Source: Porcipelethomonas sp964621265
GTDB taxonomy: Bacteria; Bacillota; Clostridia; Oscillospirales; Ruminococcaceae
Reading direction: 5' to 3'
Assembly: GCA_964621265.1 (NCBI GenBank)
Contig: CAZULQ010000013.1
Location: 1 to 51,184, forward strand
Length of the DNA: 51,184 nt
The notes under the pieces are model-generated. The model searched no databases, was not told the origin of the DNA, and saw nothing but the letters and a program-made list of their open reading frames with translations. The position numbers and the translations under genes were made by a program. How positions within the stretch are numbered: position 1 is the stretch's first letter; the number at the start of each line of letters is the position of its first letter. Below, piece by piece: positions 1 through 8,739 of the stretch.

Positions 1-9
1 AGCAGTAAC

Positions 10-21
10 GAAAACGTTTTC
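10..21. promoter_or_regulatory. 12-bp perfect palindrome, LacI-family-like operator
   Basis: GAAAACGTTTTC is a perfect palindrome with the central CG typical of LacI/PurR/CcpA-family operators. It lies 58 bp before the recombinase start. The binding protein is not identifiable from the sequence, and the region upstream is outside the window, so it could also belong to an upstream gene. Confidence 0.35.
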
Positions 22-33
22 TAAAAAAATACG

Positions 34-65
34 TTATTGCGCTAAATGCAAATTTAGCGCAATAA
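34..65. repeat. 13-bp perfect inverted repeat directly before the ribosome site of the recombinase gene
   Basis: TTATTGCGCTAAA and TTTAGCGCAATAA flank a 6-base loop (47-52). The right arm runs straight into the AGGAGAGG ribosome site at about 65-72. There is no T-run after it, so it is not a normal intrinsic terminator. It could be a leader hairpin affecting translation or an operator. Confidence 0.6.
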
Positions 66-79
66 GGAGAGGCAAAAAC

Positions 80-1069
80 ATGGATAAATCAAAATTAAAG
101 GAATATCCCGAATTTTTAAATGATTACTGGTTTAATCTTGTAGTCGCTAAGGGCAAATCTGAACGTACTGTTGAAGGATATTTAATTGATATCAGAACAT
201 TCATACGATATCTTTTATACATGAATACATCGGAAGATGTTGATTTCAATAAAATTTCTATAAAGAATTTTGATGTCAGCAGATTGGAAAAAATTAAAAT
301 GAAGGAAATCTATGAATACATATATTTCTTACAGGACGACAGAAAAAACAATTCCAAATCCATATCAAGAAAAATTTCGTCATTAAAAAGTCTTTATAAA
401 TATCTGACCAAAACAATGATGCTATTTGAAAATAATCCAACAGAAAACATTGAGCTTCCAAAGCTGAAAAAATCCCTGCCTAAATACTTAACTCTTGAAC
501 AAAGTCAACAGCTTCTTGAATCTGCTGATGATGAAACAAAGCATTCTGTTCGTGATTACTGTATTATAACGCTTTTTCTTAACTGCGGAATGAGACTTAG
601 CGAACTTGTTGGATTAAATGTCAGCGACATTGATTTTTCAGAACGCAAAATGAAAATTCTTGGTAAAGGAAATAAAGAACGATATGTTTATTTTAATAAT
701 TCCTGCCATGAAGCTCTTACGGAATATGTAAAGTCCAGAGAAAAATCTGCAACAGAACCTGATGCACTGTTTCTGAGCCGCAAAAATAAGCGTATAAGCC
801 GCAGACGTGTTGAACAGATTGTAGAAATGTATCTTAGAAAAAGCGGTCTTGCCGGTCAGGGTTATTCTGTTCACAAACTCAGGCATACGGCTGCAACTCT
901 TATGTATCAGCATGGAAATGTCGACATGAGAACACTTAAGGATATTCTCGGTCATGAAAGCATTGCAACAACTGAGATTTATACTCATCTGTCAGATAAA
1001 ATCAGAAAAAATGCCGCAGACAATTCACCGCTGGCCAATATAAAAAAGCAAAAGAAATCAAGTGAATAA
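80..1069 (+). CDS. Tyrosine recombinase, XerC/XerD type
   Basis: Site-specific DNA recombinase of the phage-integrase family. The N-terminal SAM-like core-binding domain covers about residues 10-115 and the catalytic domain about 135-315. Visible catalytic residues are Arg172 (in GMRLSEL), Lys196, His265 and Arg268 (HKLRHT), His292 (LGHES) and the nucleophile Tyr301 (IYTHL). At 329 residues it is slightly longer than typical XerC/XerD (about 300), mostly through a charged C-terminal tail. AGGAGAGG supports the ATG start. It is followed by a terminator and convergent housekeeping genes, with no phage genes nearby, so a chromosomal Xer role (dimer resolution) is more likely than a prophage integrase. 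XerC versus XerD cannot be decided here. Confidence 0.9.
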   Translation: MDKSKLKEYPEFLNDYWFNLVVAKGKSERTVEGYLIDIRTFIRYLLYMNTSEDVDFNKISIKNFDVSRLEKIKMKEIYEYIYFLQDDRKNNSKSISRKISSLKSLYKYLTKTMMLFENNPTENIELPKLKKSLPKYLTLEQSQQLLESADDETKHSVRDYCIITLFLNCGMRLSELVGLNVSDIDFSERKMKILGKGNKERYVYFNNSCHEALTEYVKSREKSATEPDALFLSRKNKRISRRRVEQIVEMYLRKSGLAGQGYSVHKLRHTAATLMYQHGNVDMRTLKDILGHESIATTEIYTHLSDKIRKNAADNSPLANIKKQKKSSE

Positions 1070-1072
1070 CAG

Positions 1073-1105
1073 AAAAAGTCAATGGCACTAAACCATTGAC
1101 TTTTT
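1073..1105. terminator. Bidirectional intrinsic terminator
   Basis: AAAAAGTCAATGG pairs with CCATTGACTTTTT around a 7-base loop. A-tract and T-tract on either side let it serve both the recombinase gene (plus) and the coiled-coil gene ending at 1108 (minus). Confidence 0.85.
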
Positions 1106-1107
1106 AA

Positions 1108-1563
1108 TTATCTTTTTTCACGCATTGAATTTTTAGTATTACGAACATCCTGTAAAATAGCTGTCATAAGTTTTTCAGTCTTATTCATAATTGAGTTAGC
1201 GTATTCTGTTGCTTCAGAAATAGTGCGTGTTGCACTGTTTTTAGCCTGAGTAAGGATATCAAGAGCCTTCTTCTTCGCTTCCTGAACAATTGTATCCTGC
1301 ATAACCAATGCAGCAGCTCTCTTTTCAGCCTGCCTGATTATAGCATCAGCCTTTTCCTTGGCTTCATTAAGAATACGTTCCTTATCAAAAACTATTCCTC
1401 TTGCTTCCTTGATTTCTGATGGCATATGAAGTCTTACATCGTCAACAAGATCTCTCATGCGTTCAACATTTACAACTTTCTTATCACCGCCACCAAATAA
1501 AAAAGGCTTGGATTTGTCAAGGACATCGTCCATCTCGTCTAAGATATCATCAATTTTATTCAT
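1108..1563 (-). CDS. Coiled-coil protein resembling H-type/b-type ATPase stalk subunits
   Basis: A 151-residue soluble, highly charged helical protein. An N-terminal stretch of about 35 residues rich in Asp, with a GGG turn, precedes an Ala/Lys/Glu-rich heptad pattern at about 60-145, which is why such proteins are often named V-type ATPase subunit H-like. There is no membrane segment and no ATPase operon nearby, so a role in ATP synthesis is not supported. It follows coaD by 7 bp, and its ribosome site (AAGGAG) lies inside the end of coaD, so the two are co-transcribed. The small size and coiled coil would also suit a cell-envelope or division scaffold, but that is only a guess. Confidence 0.7.
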   Translation of the reverse strand: MNKIDDILDEMDDVLDKSKPFLFGGGDKKVVNVERMRDLVDDVRLHMPSEIKEARGIVFDKERILNEAKEKADAIIRQAEKRAAALVMQDTIVQEAKKKALDILTQAKNSATRTISEATEYANSIMNKTEKLMTAILQDVRNTKNSMREKR

Positions 1564-1570
1564 TACTATT

Positions 1571-2056
1571 TTACTCCTTTACAAGTCTGGTTTGAATAAA
1601 TTCAAGTACATTTTCAGGAACAAAGGGACTAATATCACCGCCGAACTGGGCAATCTGTTTTACAACGCTCGAACTCAGATACATGTTTTCAGCAGCTGTT
1701 GTAAGAAAAACTGTTTCAGCATCGGCATATAATTTCTTGTTAGCCAGAGCCATCTGAAATTCATATTCAAAGTCACTGACAGCTCTGAGACCCTTTACAA
1801 TTGCAATCGCACCAACATTCTTGACATAATCTGCAAGCAGACCATCAAGAATATCAATAACCACATTGTCGAACTGCTCTGTATTCTGACTGATCATCAT
1901 CATTCTTTCATAAAGTGTAAAACTCGGAGTTTTAGCTGAATTAGTAGAAATAAGAACGATAACCTTATCAAACAACTTTGAAGCTCGTCTTATGATATCG
2001 AGATGTCCAAATGTAATCGGGTCAAAGCTTCCGGGACATACAGCAATTCTTCTCAA
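1571..2056 (-). CDS. coaD: Phosphopantetheine adenylyltransferase
   Basis: Transfers AMP from ATP to 4'-phosphopantetheine to give dephospho-CoA, the penultimate step of coenzyme A synthesis in the cytoplasm. The N-terminal nucleotidyltransferase signature GSFDPITFGHLDII holds the T/HxGH motif, and the C-terminal LSSSVVK matches the family's ISSTxVR-type motif. The 161 residues are full length. The start is TTG: GGGGAGG lies 9 bases before it, inside the last codons of rsmD, and no ATG is usefully placed. Only one base separates it from the rsmD stop, a tightly coupled pair that is very common in Firmicutes. Confidence 0.96.
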   Translation of the reverse strand: MRRIAVCPGSFDPITFGHLDIIRRASKLFDKVIVLISTNSAKTPSFTLYERMMMISQNTEQFDNVVIDILDGLLADYVKNVGAIAIVKGLRAVSDFEYEFQMALANKKLYADAETVFLTTAAENMYLSSSVVKQIAQFGGDISPFVPENVLEFIQTRLVKE

Positions 2057-2057
2057 T

Positions 2058-2606
2058 TTATGATTCCTCCCCGGACAAACAATATAATGTTACTTCTATT
2101 TTACCATACTTATAAACTTTTTTCAACCTTAAATCGCCAATTTCGTCAGGAAGAATAAGATTTTTCTCATGCTCACACAATATTTTTCCATTTGGGTTAA
2201 GAATTCTGCCTAAATGTGGCAAAATCTCAGGTAAAATATTCTGACCATATGGCGGGTCCGCAAAAATAAAATCAAATTTTTGACCTGTAATTTTCAGAAA
2301 ATCGAGACTGTTCATATTCATGATTTCTGAATTATCTGTAAAGCCTGTTGTTTTTAGATTTGCTTTTACAGTTTCAAGAGACTTTTTTGAATTATCAACA
2401 AAAAATGCTTTTTGTGCTCCCCTGCTGAGCGCCTCAATACCAAGCTGACCGCTTCCGGCAAATAAATCCAAAACTACTGAATTTTCAATCTCAAACTGTA
2501 TGGACGAAAAAATTGCTTCCTTAACCTTATCAGTTGTCGGTCTTACATCATTGCCTTCAAGTGTAAGTAATTTTCTTCCTCTGGCTGTTCCTGTTATTAC
2601 TCTCAT
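2058..2606 (-). CDS. rsmD: 16S rRNA (guanine966-N2)-methyltransferase
   Basis: Uses S-adenosylmethionine to methylate N2 of G966 in 16S rRNA on the small ribosomal subunit. The family hallmark start MRVITGTARGR, the SAM-binding motif LDLFAGSGQLGIEALSRGA and the catalytic DPPYG motif are all present. The 182 residues match the family. It sits between uvrC (18 bp upstream) and coaD (1 bp downstream) in one transcription unit, and the rsmD-coaD order supports the assignment. Confidence 0.95.
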   Translation of the reverse strand: MRVITGTARGRKLLTLEGNDVRPTTDKVKEAIFSSIQFEIENSVVLDLFAGSGQLGIEALSRGAQKAFFVDNSKKSLETVKANLKTTGFTDNSEIMNMNSLDFLKITGQKFDFIFADPPYGQNILPEILPHLGRILNPNGKILCEHEKNLILPDEIGDLRLKKVYKYGKIEVTLYCLSGEES

Positions 2607-2624
2607 TTCTAATCTCCATTTACC

Positions 2625-4448
2625 TTAAAGTTCATTTTGAATAAAATTATACAGTTCTGCTGCAATTTCTGAATTAACCCCCGCCGCTTCTGAAAGCTCC
2701 TCAGGTGATGCGTTCTTCATATTGGCAATTGTCTTATATTTAAGCATAAGCTTCTGTGATTTTTTCACACCAATACCACGGACACGTGTCAATTCGAAAT
2801 TCAGACTGCTTTTTGTATGCTTTGATTTCATATATGAAATTGAAAATCTGTGAACCTCGTCCTGAATTTTTGTCATCAATATAAACGCAGAATTATTTTT
2901 TGAGACCTCAATCTCTCCGCCTTCAGTAGAGATTGCTCTTGTTCTGTGTTTATTATCCTTGACAAGTCCAAAAATCGGCACATCAATATCATAATCATAA
3001 AGCGCCGCCTTTACGGCGTTTACATGCCCCTGTCCACCATCAAGGAAAATCAGGTCAGGGAGTTTTGAAAAACCTTCTTCTTCACCCTTTAAATATTCAT
3101 TAAAACGTCTTTTCAAAACTTCCTGCATACATGCATAGTCATTCTGAATAGCACTTTCCTTAATGGAAAAACGCTTATAAGCTTTTTTAAGTGGACGACC
3201 ATTCTCAAAAACAATCATTCCCGCAACCATTGTCTGTGAAGAATAGTTTGAAATATCATAAGCCTCAATATATCTCGGTGGCTTTTTCAGGCCAAGAATT
3301 TTACCTAATTCATCGAGCGCTTCAATTTCCTTACCGGTTCTGTTGTTCTTTATTGACAGATAATCATCAGAATTTTTCTTTGCCATCATGATATATTTAA
3401 GCATATTTCCTCTCTTAGGAAATACAAATTTAATGTTTTTTTCAAAATGTTTGCTAAGTGCTTCTCTTACAATTTCAAAATCATTAAATTCTTCATCGAA
3501 ATATATCATACCGGGACATTCATTGATATTCAGATAATACTGCGCAATAAAATCCTCCATCAGATTATCTTCATATTCACTCGCCGAAAAATAGAATACA
3601 GTTTTATCGTAAAGTTTATTTTCACGATACATAAGTACAGAAATGCACGACCCCTCAGGGCTTTTGGTAAGTGCAACAACATCGCAATTCTTAAGGCTGA
3701 AATCGAGAATTTTTTGCTTTTCATTTGACTTTGAAATCGCTCTGATTCTGTCACGAAGCTTTGCAGCTGTTTCAAAATCAAGCTTCTCTGCGGCTTTTTC
3801 CATCTGAAGCTGAAGCGTCCTGACTGAGGATTCGCTTCCGTTTCTGATATATTCCACAGCCTGTTTTATTATGTCACAATATTCTTCACGGGAAATATTC
3901 CCGTTGCATATCCCCATGCACTGATTAATGTGAAAATTAAGACAGGGTCGCATTTTCCTGTGATTTTCAGTAAACCTTGTTTTGCAGACAGGCAATTTAA
4001 AAAGCTTGTTAACCTCTTTCACAGTCTGGGTTGCAATAAAGGAACTCATAAACGGCCCGATGTACTCCCCTTTTTTATCACACTGTTTTTCAGCAGTAAT
4101 TTTCGGAAATATATCATCGGAAATTTTTATATAGTGATATCCCTTGTCATCCTTAAGTAAAATATTGTACTTAGGCTTATGCTGTTTAATAAGGCTGCAT
4201 TCAAGCAAAAGTGCTTCATATTCGCTGTCAGTTACGATAAAATCGTAGTCAAACACATTCTCAACCATTTTTGCAACCTTAGGAGTATGGTCAGGATTAT
4301 TTCTGAAATAGCTTGTAACTCTGTTTTTCAGATTTTTAGCTTTTCCGATATAAATAATATTATCAGAATTGTCTTTCATAATATAAACACCCGGAGAATT
4401 GGTCAGGCGTAAAGTTTTCTGCTGAAGATATGATAAACGCTGATTCAT
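2625..4448 (-). CDS. uvrC: Excinuclease ABC subunit C
   Basis: Nuclease of UvrABC nucleotide excision repair, making the incisions either side of a lesion. Domains in order: GIY-YIG nuclease (about residues 15-95, with GVYIM and IYIGKA), a UVR motif for UvrB contact (about 205-240, EKLDFETAAKLRDR), the RNase H-like UvrC homology domain (about 385-500, with EAYDISNYS) and a C-terminal helix-hairpin-helix region (about 550-605). At 607 residues it is full length. GGAGG sits 7 bases before the ATG. It begins 28 bp after the acyl-CoA synthetase gene, with no terminator between, so these may be read together. Confidence 0.97.
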   Translation of the reverse strand: MNQRLSYLQQKTLRLTNSPGVYIMKDNSDNIIYIGKAKNLKNRVTSYFRNNPDHTPKVAKMVENVFDYDFIVTDSEYEALLLECSLIKQHKPKYNILLKDDKGYHYIKISDDIFPKITAEKQCDKKGEYIGPFMSSFIATQTVKEVNKLFKLPVCKTRFTENHRKMRPCLNFHINQCMGICNGNISREEYCDIIKQAVEYIRNGSESSVRTLQLQMEKAAEKLDFETAAKLRDRIRAISKSNEKQKILDFSLKNCDVVALTKSPEGSCISVLMYRENKLYDKTVFYFSASEYEDNLMEDFIAQYYLNINECPGMIYFDEEFNDFEIVREALSKHFEKNIKFVFPKRGNMLKYIMMAKKNSDDYLSIKNNRTGKEIEALDELGKILGLKKPPRYIEAYDISNYSSQTMVAGMIVFENGRPLKKAYKRFSIKESAIQNDYACMQEVLKRRFNEYLKGEEEGFSKLPDLIFLDGGQGHVNAVKAALYDYDIDVPIFGLVKDNKHRTRAISTEGGEIEVSKNNSAFILMTKIQDEVHRFSISYMKSKHTKSSLNFELTRVRGIGVKKSQKLMLKYKTIANMKNASPEELSEAAGVNSEIAAELYNFIQNEL

Positions 4449-4476
4449 ATATTCCTCCGGGTGAATTGATAATTTA

Positions 4477-6147
4477 TTATTTTACTTTTTCATGGTCACG
4501 CTGGCAAATTTCTTTTCTCTTGATTTTGCCGCTGATTGTTTTTGGAAGTTCATCTACATACTCGACAATTCTCGGGTACTTATACGGAGCAGTTACTTTT
4601 TTTACATGCTCCTGAATTTCCTTTGTAAGCTCATCAGTTGGTTCAACACCCTTTGCAAGTACGATTGTAGCCTTAACTACCTGGCCTCTTATAGGGTCCG
4701 GTGCTGATGTTACAGCACATTCAACTGCTGCCGGATGTTCAAGAATAGCACTTTCAACCTCAAAAGGTCCGATTCGGTAACCCGAACATTTGATAACATC
4801 ATCGTTTCTGCCCATAAACCAGTAGTAACCGTTTTTATCACGGACCGCCACGTCTCCTGTATCATAATATTCACCATGAAGGGCAGTTTTCGTAAGTTCA
4901 GGATTAAGATAATAACCTGTAAACAGTCCCACAGGAGGGTTACCCTTAACATCCATTACAACAATTGTGCCTTCTTCGTCCGGTGCACATTCATCACCAT
5001 TTTCATTGATAAGCTTTATATCATAAAGCGGCGCAGGCATACCTGTTGAACCCGCAGATGGTTCAAGCCACTTAAAATTAGCTATAAGAACAGAACCTTC
5101 AGACTGTCCAAAGCCCTCACGAAGCTTTAATCCCGTCAGTTCATACCAGTCATTGAAAACCTGTGGGTTTAACGGCTCGCCGGCAATACAGCAGGTTTTG
5201 ATATTTGAAAGGTCAAACTGCTTTACATCCTCCTGAAGCATAAAACGGAACATTGTAGGTGGTGCACAGAATGTAGTCACTTTATATTCTGTAATTTTCT
5301 TCAGAAGATTAAGTGGCACAAACTTATCCATGTCATATGCAAAGATTACTGCACCACATATCCACTGACCATAAATTTTACCCCAGCCGAATTTAGCCCA
5401 GCCCGAGTCGGAAACGCTCATGTGAAGCTTGTTTTCCTGTACCTGCTGCCAATACTTTGCTGTTACTATATGACCAAGCGGGTGTGCAAAATTATGCTGA
5501 ACCATTTTAGGCATTCCTGTTGTACCTGAAGTGAAATAAACAAGCATAATGTCATCCCACTTATTCGCTTCATCACCTGAAGGACGCTCAAATGTATCAG
5601 GAAATTCCTCGATTTTTTCTTCGAAATATTCCCAGCCATCATGCTTACTGTCAACAATAATCTTGGTTTTAAGGCTTGGAATATCAGCTTCTGCTGACTC
5701 AACCTGATTTATAACAAATTCATCAGGCAGACACACAACAGCAGATATTTTAGCTGCATTACCTCTGTAAACAATATCTTTTTTGGTAAGCTGAAGCGTT
5801 CCGGGAATTAAAACAGCTCCAATTTTATGCAACGCTGTCGCACATACCCAATATTCCCATCTTCTTCTGAGAATGAGCATTACAACGGTTCCCTTTTTTA
5901 TGCCAATACTTTTAAAGTAATTGGCAGCTTTGTTTGAAAGCCTGGAAATATCAGTAAACGTAAATTTCTTTTCTTCTCCATGGTCATTGCACCAAACAAG
6001 CGCCATTTTTTCAGGCTCTGTTTTTGCCCATTCATCGACTATATCAAATCCGAAATTGAAGTTTTCAGGAATATTAACCTTATAATTCTCCTTGAAATCC
6101 TCATAACTATCAAATTCAATTCTTGGTAAATATCTGTCTAACAGCAT
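4477..6147 (-). CDS. AMP-forming acyl-CoA synthetase
   Basis: Adenylate-forming enzyme that activates a carboxylic acid with ATP and loads it on CoA. The P-loop-like motif YFTSGTTGMPK, the GFGQSEG core motif, the YDTGD motif, the hinge region GRNDDVIKCSGYRIGP and the C-terminal catalytic lysine in SGKIKRKE are all visible. Overall layout resembles acetyl/medium-chain (ACSM-like) synthetases; the substrate is not readable. The frame extends five codons upstream to a TTG at 6162, but the GGAAG ribosome site lies just after that TTG and 8 bases before the ATG at 6147, so I choose 6147 (556 residues). It is 90 bp after purD and could be read from the purine operon or from its own promoter. Confidence 0.9.
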   Translation of the reverse strand: MLLDRYLPRIEFDSYEDFKENYKVNIPENFNFGFDIVDEWAKTEPEKMALVWCNDHGEEKKFTFTDISRLSNKAANYFKSIGIKKGTVVMLILRRRWEYWVCATALHKIGAVLIPGTLQLTKKDIVYRGNAAKISAVVCLPDEFVINQVESAEADIPSLKTKIIVDSKHDGWEYFEEKIEEFPDTFERPSGDEANKWDDIMLVYFTSGTTGMPKMVQHNFAHPLGHIVTAKYWQQVQENKLHMSVSDSGWAKFGWGKIYGQWICGAVIFAYDMDKFVPLNLLKKITEYKVTTFCAPPTMFRFMLQEDVKQFDLSNIKTCCIAGEPLNPQVFNDWYELTGLKLREGFGQSEGSVLIANFKWLEPSAGSTGMPAPLYDIKLINENGDECAPDEEGTIVVMDVKGNPPVGLFTGYYLNPELTKTALHGEYYDTGDVAVRDKNGYYWFMGRNDDVIKCSGYRIGPFEVESAILEHPAAVECAVTSAPDPIRGQVVKATIVLAKGVEPTDELTKEIQEHVKKVTAPYKYPRIVEYVDELPKTISGKIKRKEICQRDHEKVK

Positions 6148-6237
6148 AATTATTACTTCCAATCATAACAAAATTATTTACTATATATTTTTTACACAAA
6201 TGCAAATTATATACGCAAATAATATCAGATTTTAATA

Positions 6238-7518
6238 TCAATTGATATATTTTAAGGCTCTCTGTCCGATATCATTTCTGTAATGAACATCCTTAAAATC
6301 AATCTTCTTTACACCCTCATAGGCCTTGCTGATTGCATCAGCAAATTTTTCGGCAGTTGCAGTTACGCCGATAACACGTCCGCCTGCTGTAACAAGCTTA
6401 TCGCCGTCAAGCTTAGTACCTGCGTGATACACAAGATAATCATCAAGCTGACCCTTTTCATCAAGTCCGCTGATTTCATAGCCCGACTGATACTTAACAG
6501 GATATCCGCCGCTTGCAAGAATAACACATGCAGCACATTCGTTTTTCCACTTGATATCCATATCGCTCAACTTTTCATCAATTACAGCTTCAAAAACATC
6601 AACAAGGTCGCTGTCGAGAAGCGGGAGTACAACCTGAGTTTCAGGGTCACCAAAACGACAGTTATATTCAATAACCTTAGGACCATCAGGTGTCAGCATA
6701 AGACCAAAGTAAAGACAGCCCTTGAATTTTCTGTTTTCAGCATTCATTGCCTTGATTGTAGGAATAAAAATCTTTTCCATACATTCAGCGGCAACTGCGT
6801 CAGTATAGCATGGATTTGGTGCAACAGTTCCCATACCGCCTGTATTAAGGCCTTCGTCATTGTCATTAGCTCTCTTGTGGTCCATAGATGAAACCATAGG
6901 CTTTACAGCTGTACCGTCTGTAAAGCAAAGAACAGATACCTCAGGACCTGTGAGGAATTCTTCGATAACAACATTAAGACCGCTGTTTCCGAAAATCTTA
7001 TCTTCCATAATTGAGTTGACAGCATCCTTAGCCTCATCAAAGCTCTGAGCAATAATAACACCCTTACCTAGTGCAAGACCGTCTGCCTTAACAACAACAG
7101 GGAACTTATTTTCCTTTTCGATATATGCAATTGCTTCGGCTGAGTTGCTGAAAACTTCATATTTAGCAGTTGGGATATCATATTTCTTCATAAGATTTTT
7201 TGAGAAAACCTTACTTCCCTCAATGATAGCCGCCGCCTTGTCAGGACCGAATGCCTTAAAGCCTGCTTCATTTAATGCGTCAACCATGCCGAGTACGAGC
7301 GGGTCGTCAGGTGCAACCACAACCATATCAGCACTCACCTGTTTTGCAAGCGCTACAACGCCGTCAATGTCAGTTGCCTTGACATCAAAGCACTCTGCAT
7401 ATTTAGCAATACCGCCATTACCAGGCGTACAATAGATTTTATCTGCTTTAGGGCTTTCGGCAAGCTTCATGATGATAGCATGTTCTCTTCCGCCGCCGCC
7501 CACTACAAGTATATTCAT
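6238..7518 (-). CDS. purD: Phosphoribosylamine-glycine ligase (GAR synthetase)
   Basis: ATP-dependent ligation of glycine to phosphoribosylamine, step 2 of purine synthesis. The N-terminal MNILVVGGGGREHAI is diagnostic, followed by an ATP-grasp domain (VVKADGLALGKGV at about 145) and the metal-binding EYNCRFGDPETQ region near residue 290. The 426 residues are full length. It is the last pur gene of the operon, 25 bp after the AICAR transformylase gene, with AAGGAG 7 bases before the ATG. Confidence 0.97.
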   Translation of the reverse strand: MNILVVGGGGREHAIIMKLAESPKADKIYCTPGNGGIAKYAECFDVKATDIDGVVALAKQVSADMVVVAPDDPLVLGMVDALNEAGFKAFGPDKAAAIIEGSKVFSKNLMKKYDIPTAKYEVFSNSAEAIAYIEKENKFPVVVKADGLALGKGVIIAQSFDEAKDAVNSIMEDKIFGNSGLNVVIEEFLTGPEVSVLCFTDGTAVKPMVSSMDHKRANDNDEGLNTGGMGTVAPNPCYTDAVAAECMEKIFIPTIKAMNAENRKFKGCLYFGLMLTPDGPKVIEYNCRFGDPETQVVLPLLDSDLVDVFEAVIDEKLSDMDIKWKNECAACVILASGGYPVKYQSGYEISGLDEKGQLDDYLVYHAGTKLDGDKLVTAGGRVIGVTATAEKFADAISKAYEGVKKIDFKDVHYRNDIGQRALKYIN

Positions 7519-7543
7519 AATAGCTCCTTGTGTTTTAAAAGAA

Positions 7544-8722
7544 TTAATGATGGAAAAGTCTCATTCCTGTAAATGCCATAGCAATATTATACTTATTGCA
7601 TGTTTCAATTACATTATCATCTCTGATTGAACCACCCGGTTCAGCAATATATGAAACGCCGCTCTTCTTAGCTCTTTCAATGTTGTCGCCGAATGGGAAG
7701 AAAGCGTCTGAGCCGAGTGAAACGTCAGTATTCTTAGCAAGCCATTCCTTCTGTTCTTCCTTTGTGAATACAGGTGGCTTTTCCTTGAAGATATTTTCCC
7801 ATGCACCGTCAGCTAAAACGTCCATGTATTCATCTGAAATATAAACGTCAATAGCATTATCTCTGTCTGCACGGCGGATATTGTCAATAAACTTGAGACC
7901 CAGCACCTGTGGAGCCTGTCTGAGCCACCAGTTATCAGCCTTGTTTCCTGCAAGTCTTGTACAATGAATTCTTGACTGCTGACCTGCACCGATACCGATA
8001 GCCTGTCCGTCCTTAACATAGCAAACTGAGTTTGACTGTGTATATTTAAGAGTGATAAGAGAAATCATGAGGTCTCTCTTCTTGTCATCTGGAATGTCCT
8101 TGTTGTTTGTTACAACATTTTCAAGAAGTTCTTCATTGATTACGAAGTTATTTCTTCCCTGTTCAAATGTGATGCCGAAAACCTGCTTTGTTTCGATTTC
8201 AGCAGGAACGAAATCAGGGTCAATCTTGATTATATTATATGTACCCTTACGCTTTGACTTGAGAATTTCAAGAGCCTCAGGTGTATAGTCAGGAGCAATA
8301 ATACCATCAGAAACTTCTCTCTGAAGCATTAAAGCTGTTGTTTTGTCACAAGTATCTGAAAGCGCAACGAAATCACCATATGATGACATTCTGTCAGCAC
8401 CTCTTGCTCTTGCGTATGCACATGCCATTGGTGAAAGTTCACCTAAGTCATCTACAAAGTAAATCTTTTGGAGAGTATCTGAAAGCGGAACGCCAACAGC
8501 CGCACCTGCCGGTGAAACGTGCTTGAATGATGTTGCAGCACAAAGACCTGTTGCTTTTTTGAGTTCCTTTACAAGCTGCCAGCCGTTGAATGCATCGAGA
8601 AGATTGATATATCCAGGGTTACCGTTTAAAATTTCAATAGGTAAATCAGAGTTTTCAATGTAAATTCTTGATGGCTTCTGGTTAGGGTTACAGCCGTATT
8701 TTAATGTCATTTCTGATGGCAT
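7544..8722 (-). CDS. purH: Stand-alone AICAR transformylase (no IMP cyclohydrolase domain)
   Basis: Formylates AICAR with 10-formyl-tetrahydrofolate, step 9 of purine synthesis. In most bacteria this is the C-terminal part of bifunctional PurH; here the protein is 392 residues and contains only that domain. The catalytic Lys-His pair is in SFKHVSPAGAAVG (about residue 67), with GIGAGQQSRIHCTRLAG, SDAFFPF and the terminal RLFHH. The missing N-terminal cyclohydrolase function is supplied by the preceding purO gene, 17 bp upstream. From memory, several motifs (the RARGADRMSS and RLFHH segments) look closer to animal ATIC than to canonical bacterial PurH. Stand-alone forms have been called PurV in archaea. 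Confidence 0.93.
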   Translation of the reverse strand: MPSEMTLKYGCNPNQKPSRIYIENSDLPIEILNGNPGYINLLDAFNGWQLVKELKKATGLCAATSFKHVSPAGAAVGVPLSDTLQKIYFVDDLGELSPMACAYARARGADRMSSYGDFVALSDTCDKTTALMLQREVSDGIIAPDYTPEALEILKSKRKGTYNIIKIDPDFVPAEIETKQVFGITFEQGRNNFVINEELLENVVTNNKDIPDDKKRDLMISLITLKYTQSNSVCYVKDGQAIGIGAGQQSRIHCTRLAGNKADNWWLRQAPQVLGLKFIDNIRRADRDNAIDVYISDEYMDVLADGAWENIFKEKPPVFTKEEQKEWLAKNTDVSLGSDAFFPFGDNIERAKKSGVSYIAEPGGSIRDDNVIETCNKYNIAMAFTGMRLFHH

Positions 8723-8739
8723 ATATTTATACCTCTTTC

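Noticed and set aside
80..1069. Prophage or integrative element around the recombinase
   Set aside because: No phage, conjugation or direct-repeat attachment signals are in the window; the neighbours are housekeeping genes.
1457..1732. Plus-strand open frame opposite coaD and the coiled-coil gene
   Set aside because: Low-complexity antisense frame with no ribosome site, fully covered by well-supported minus-strand genes. Many similar antisense frames lie over uvrC, purD, copA and the kinases and were left out for the same reason.
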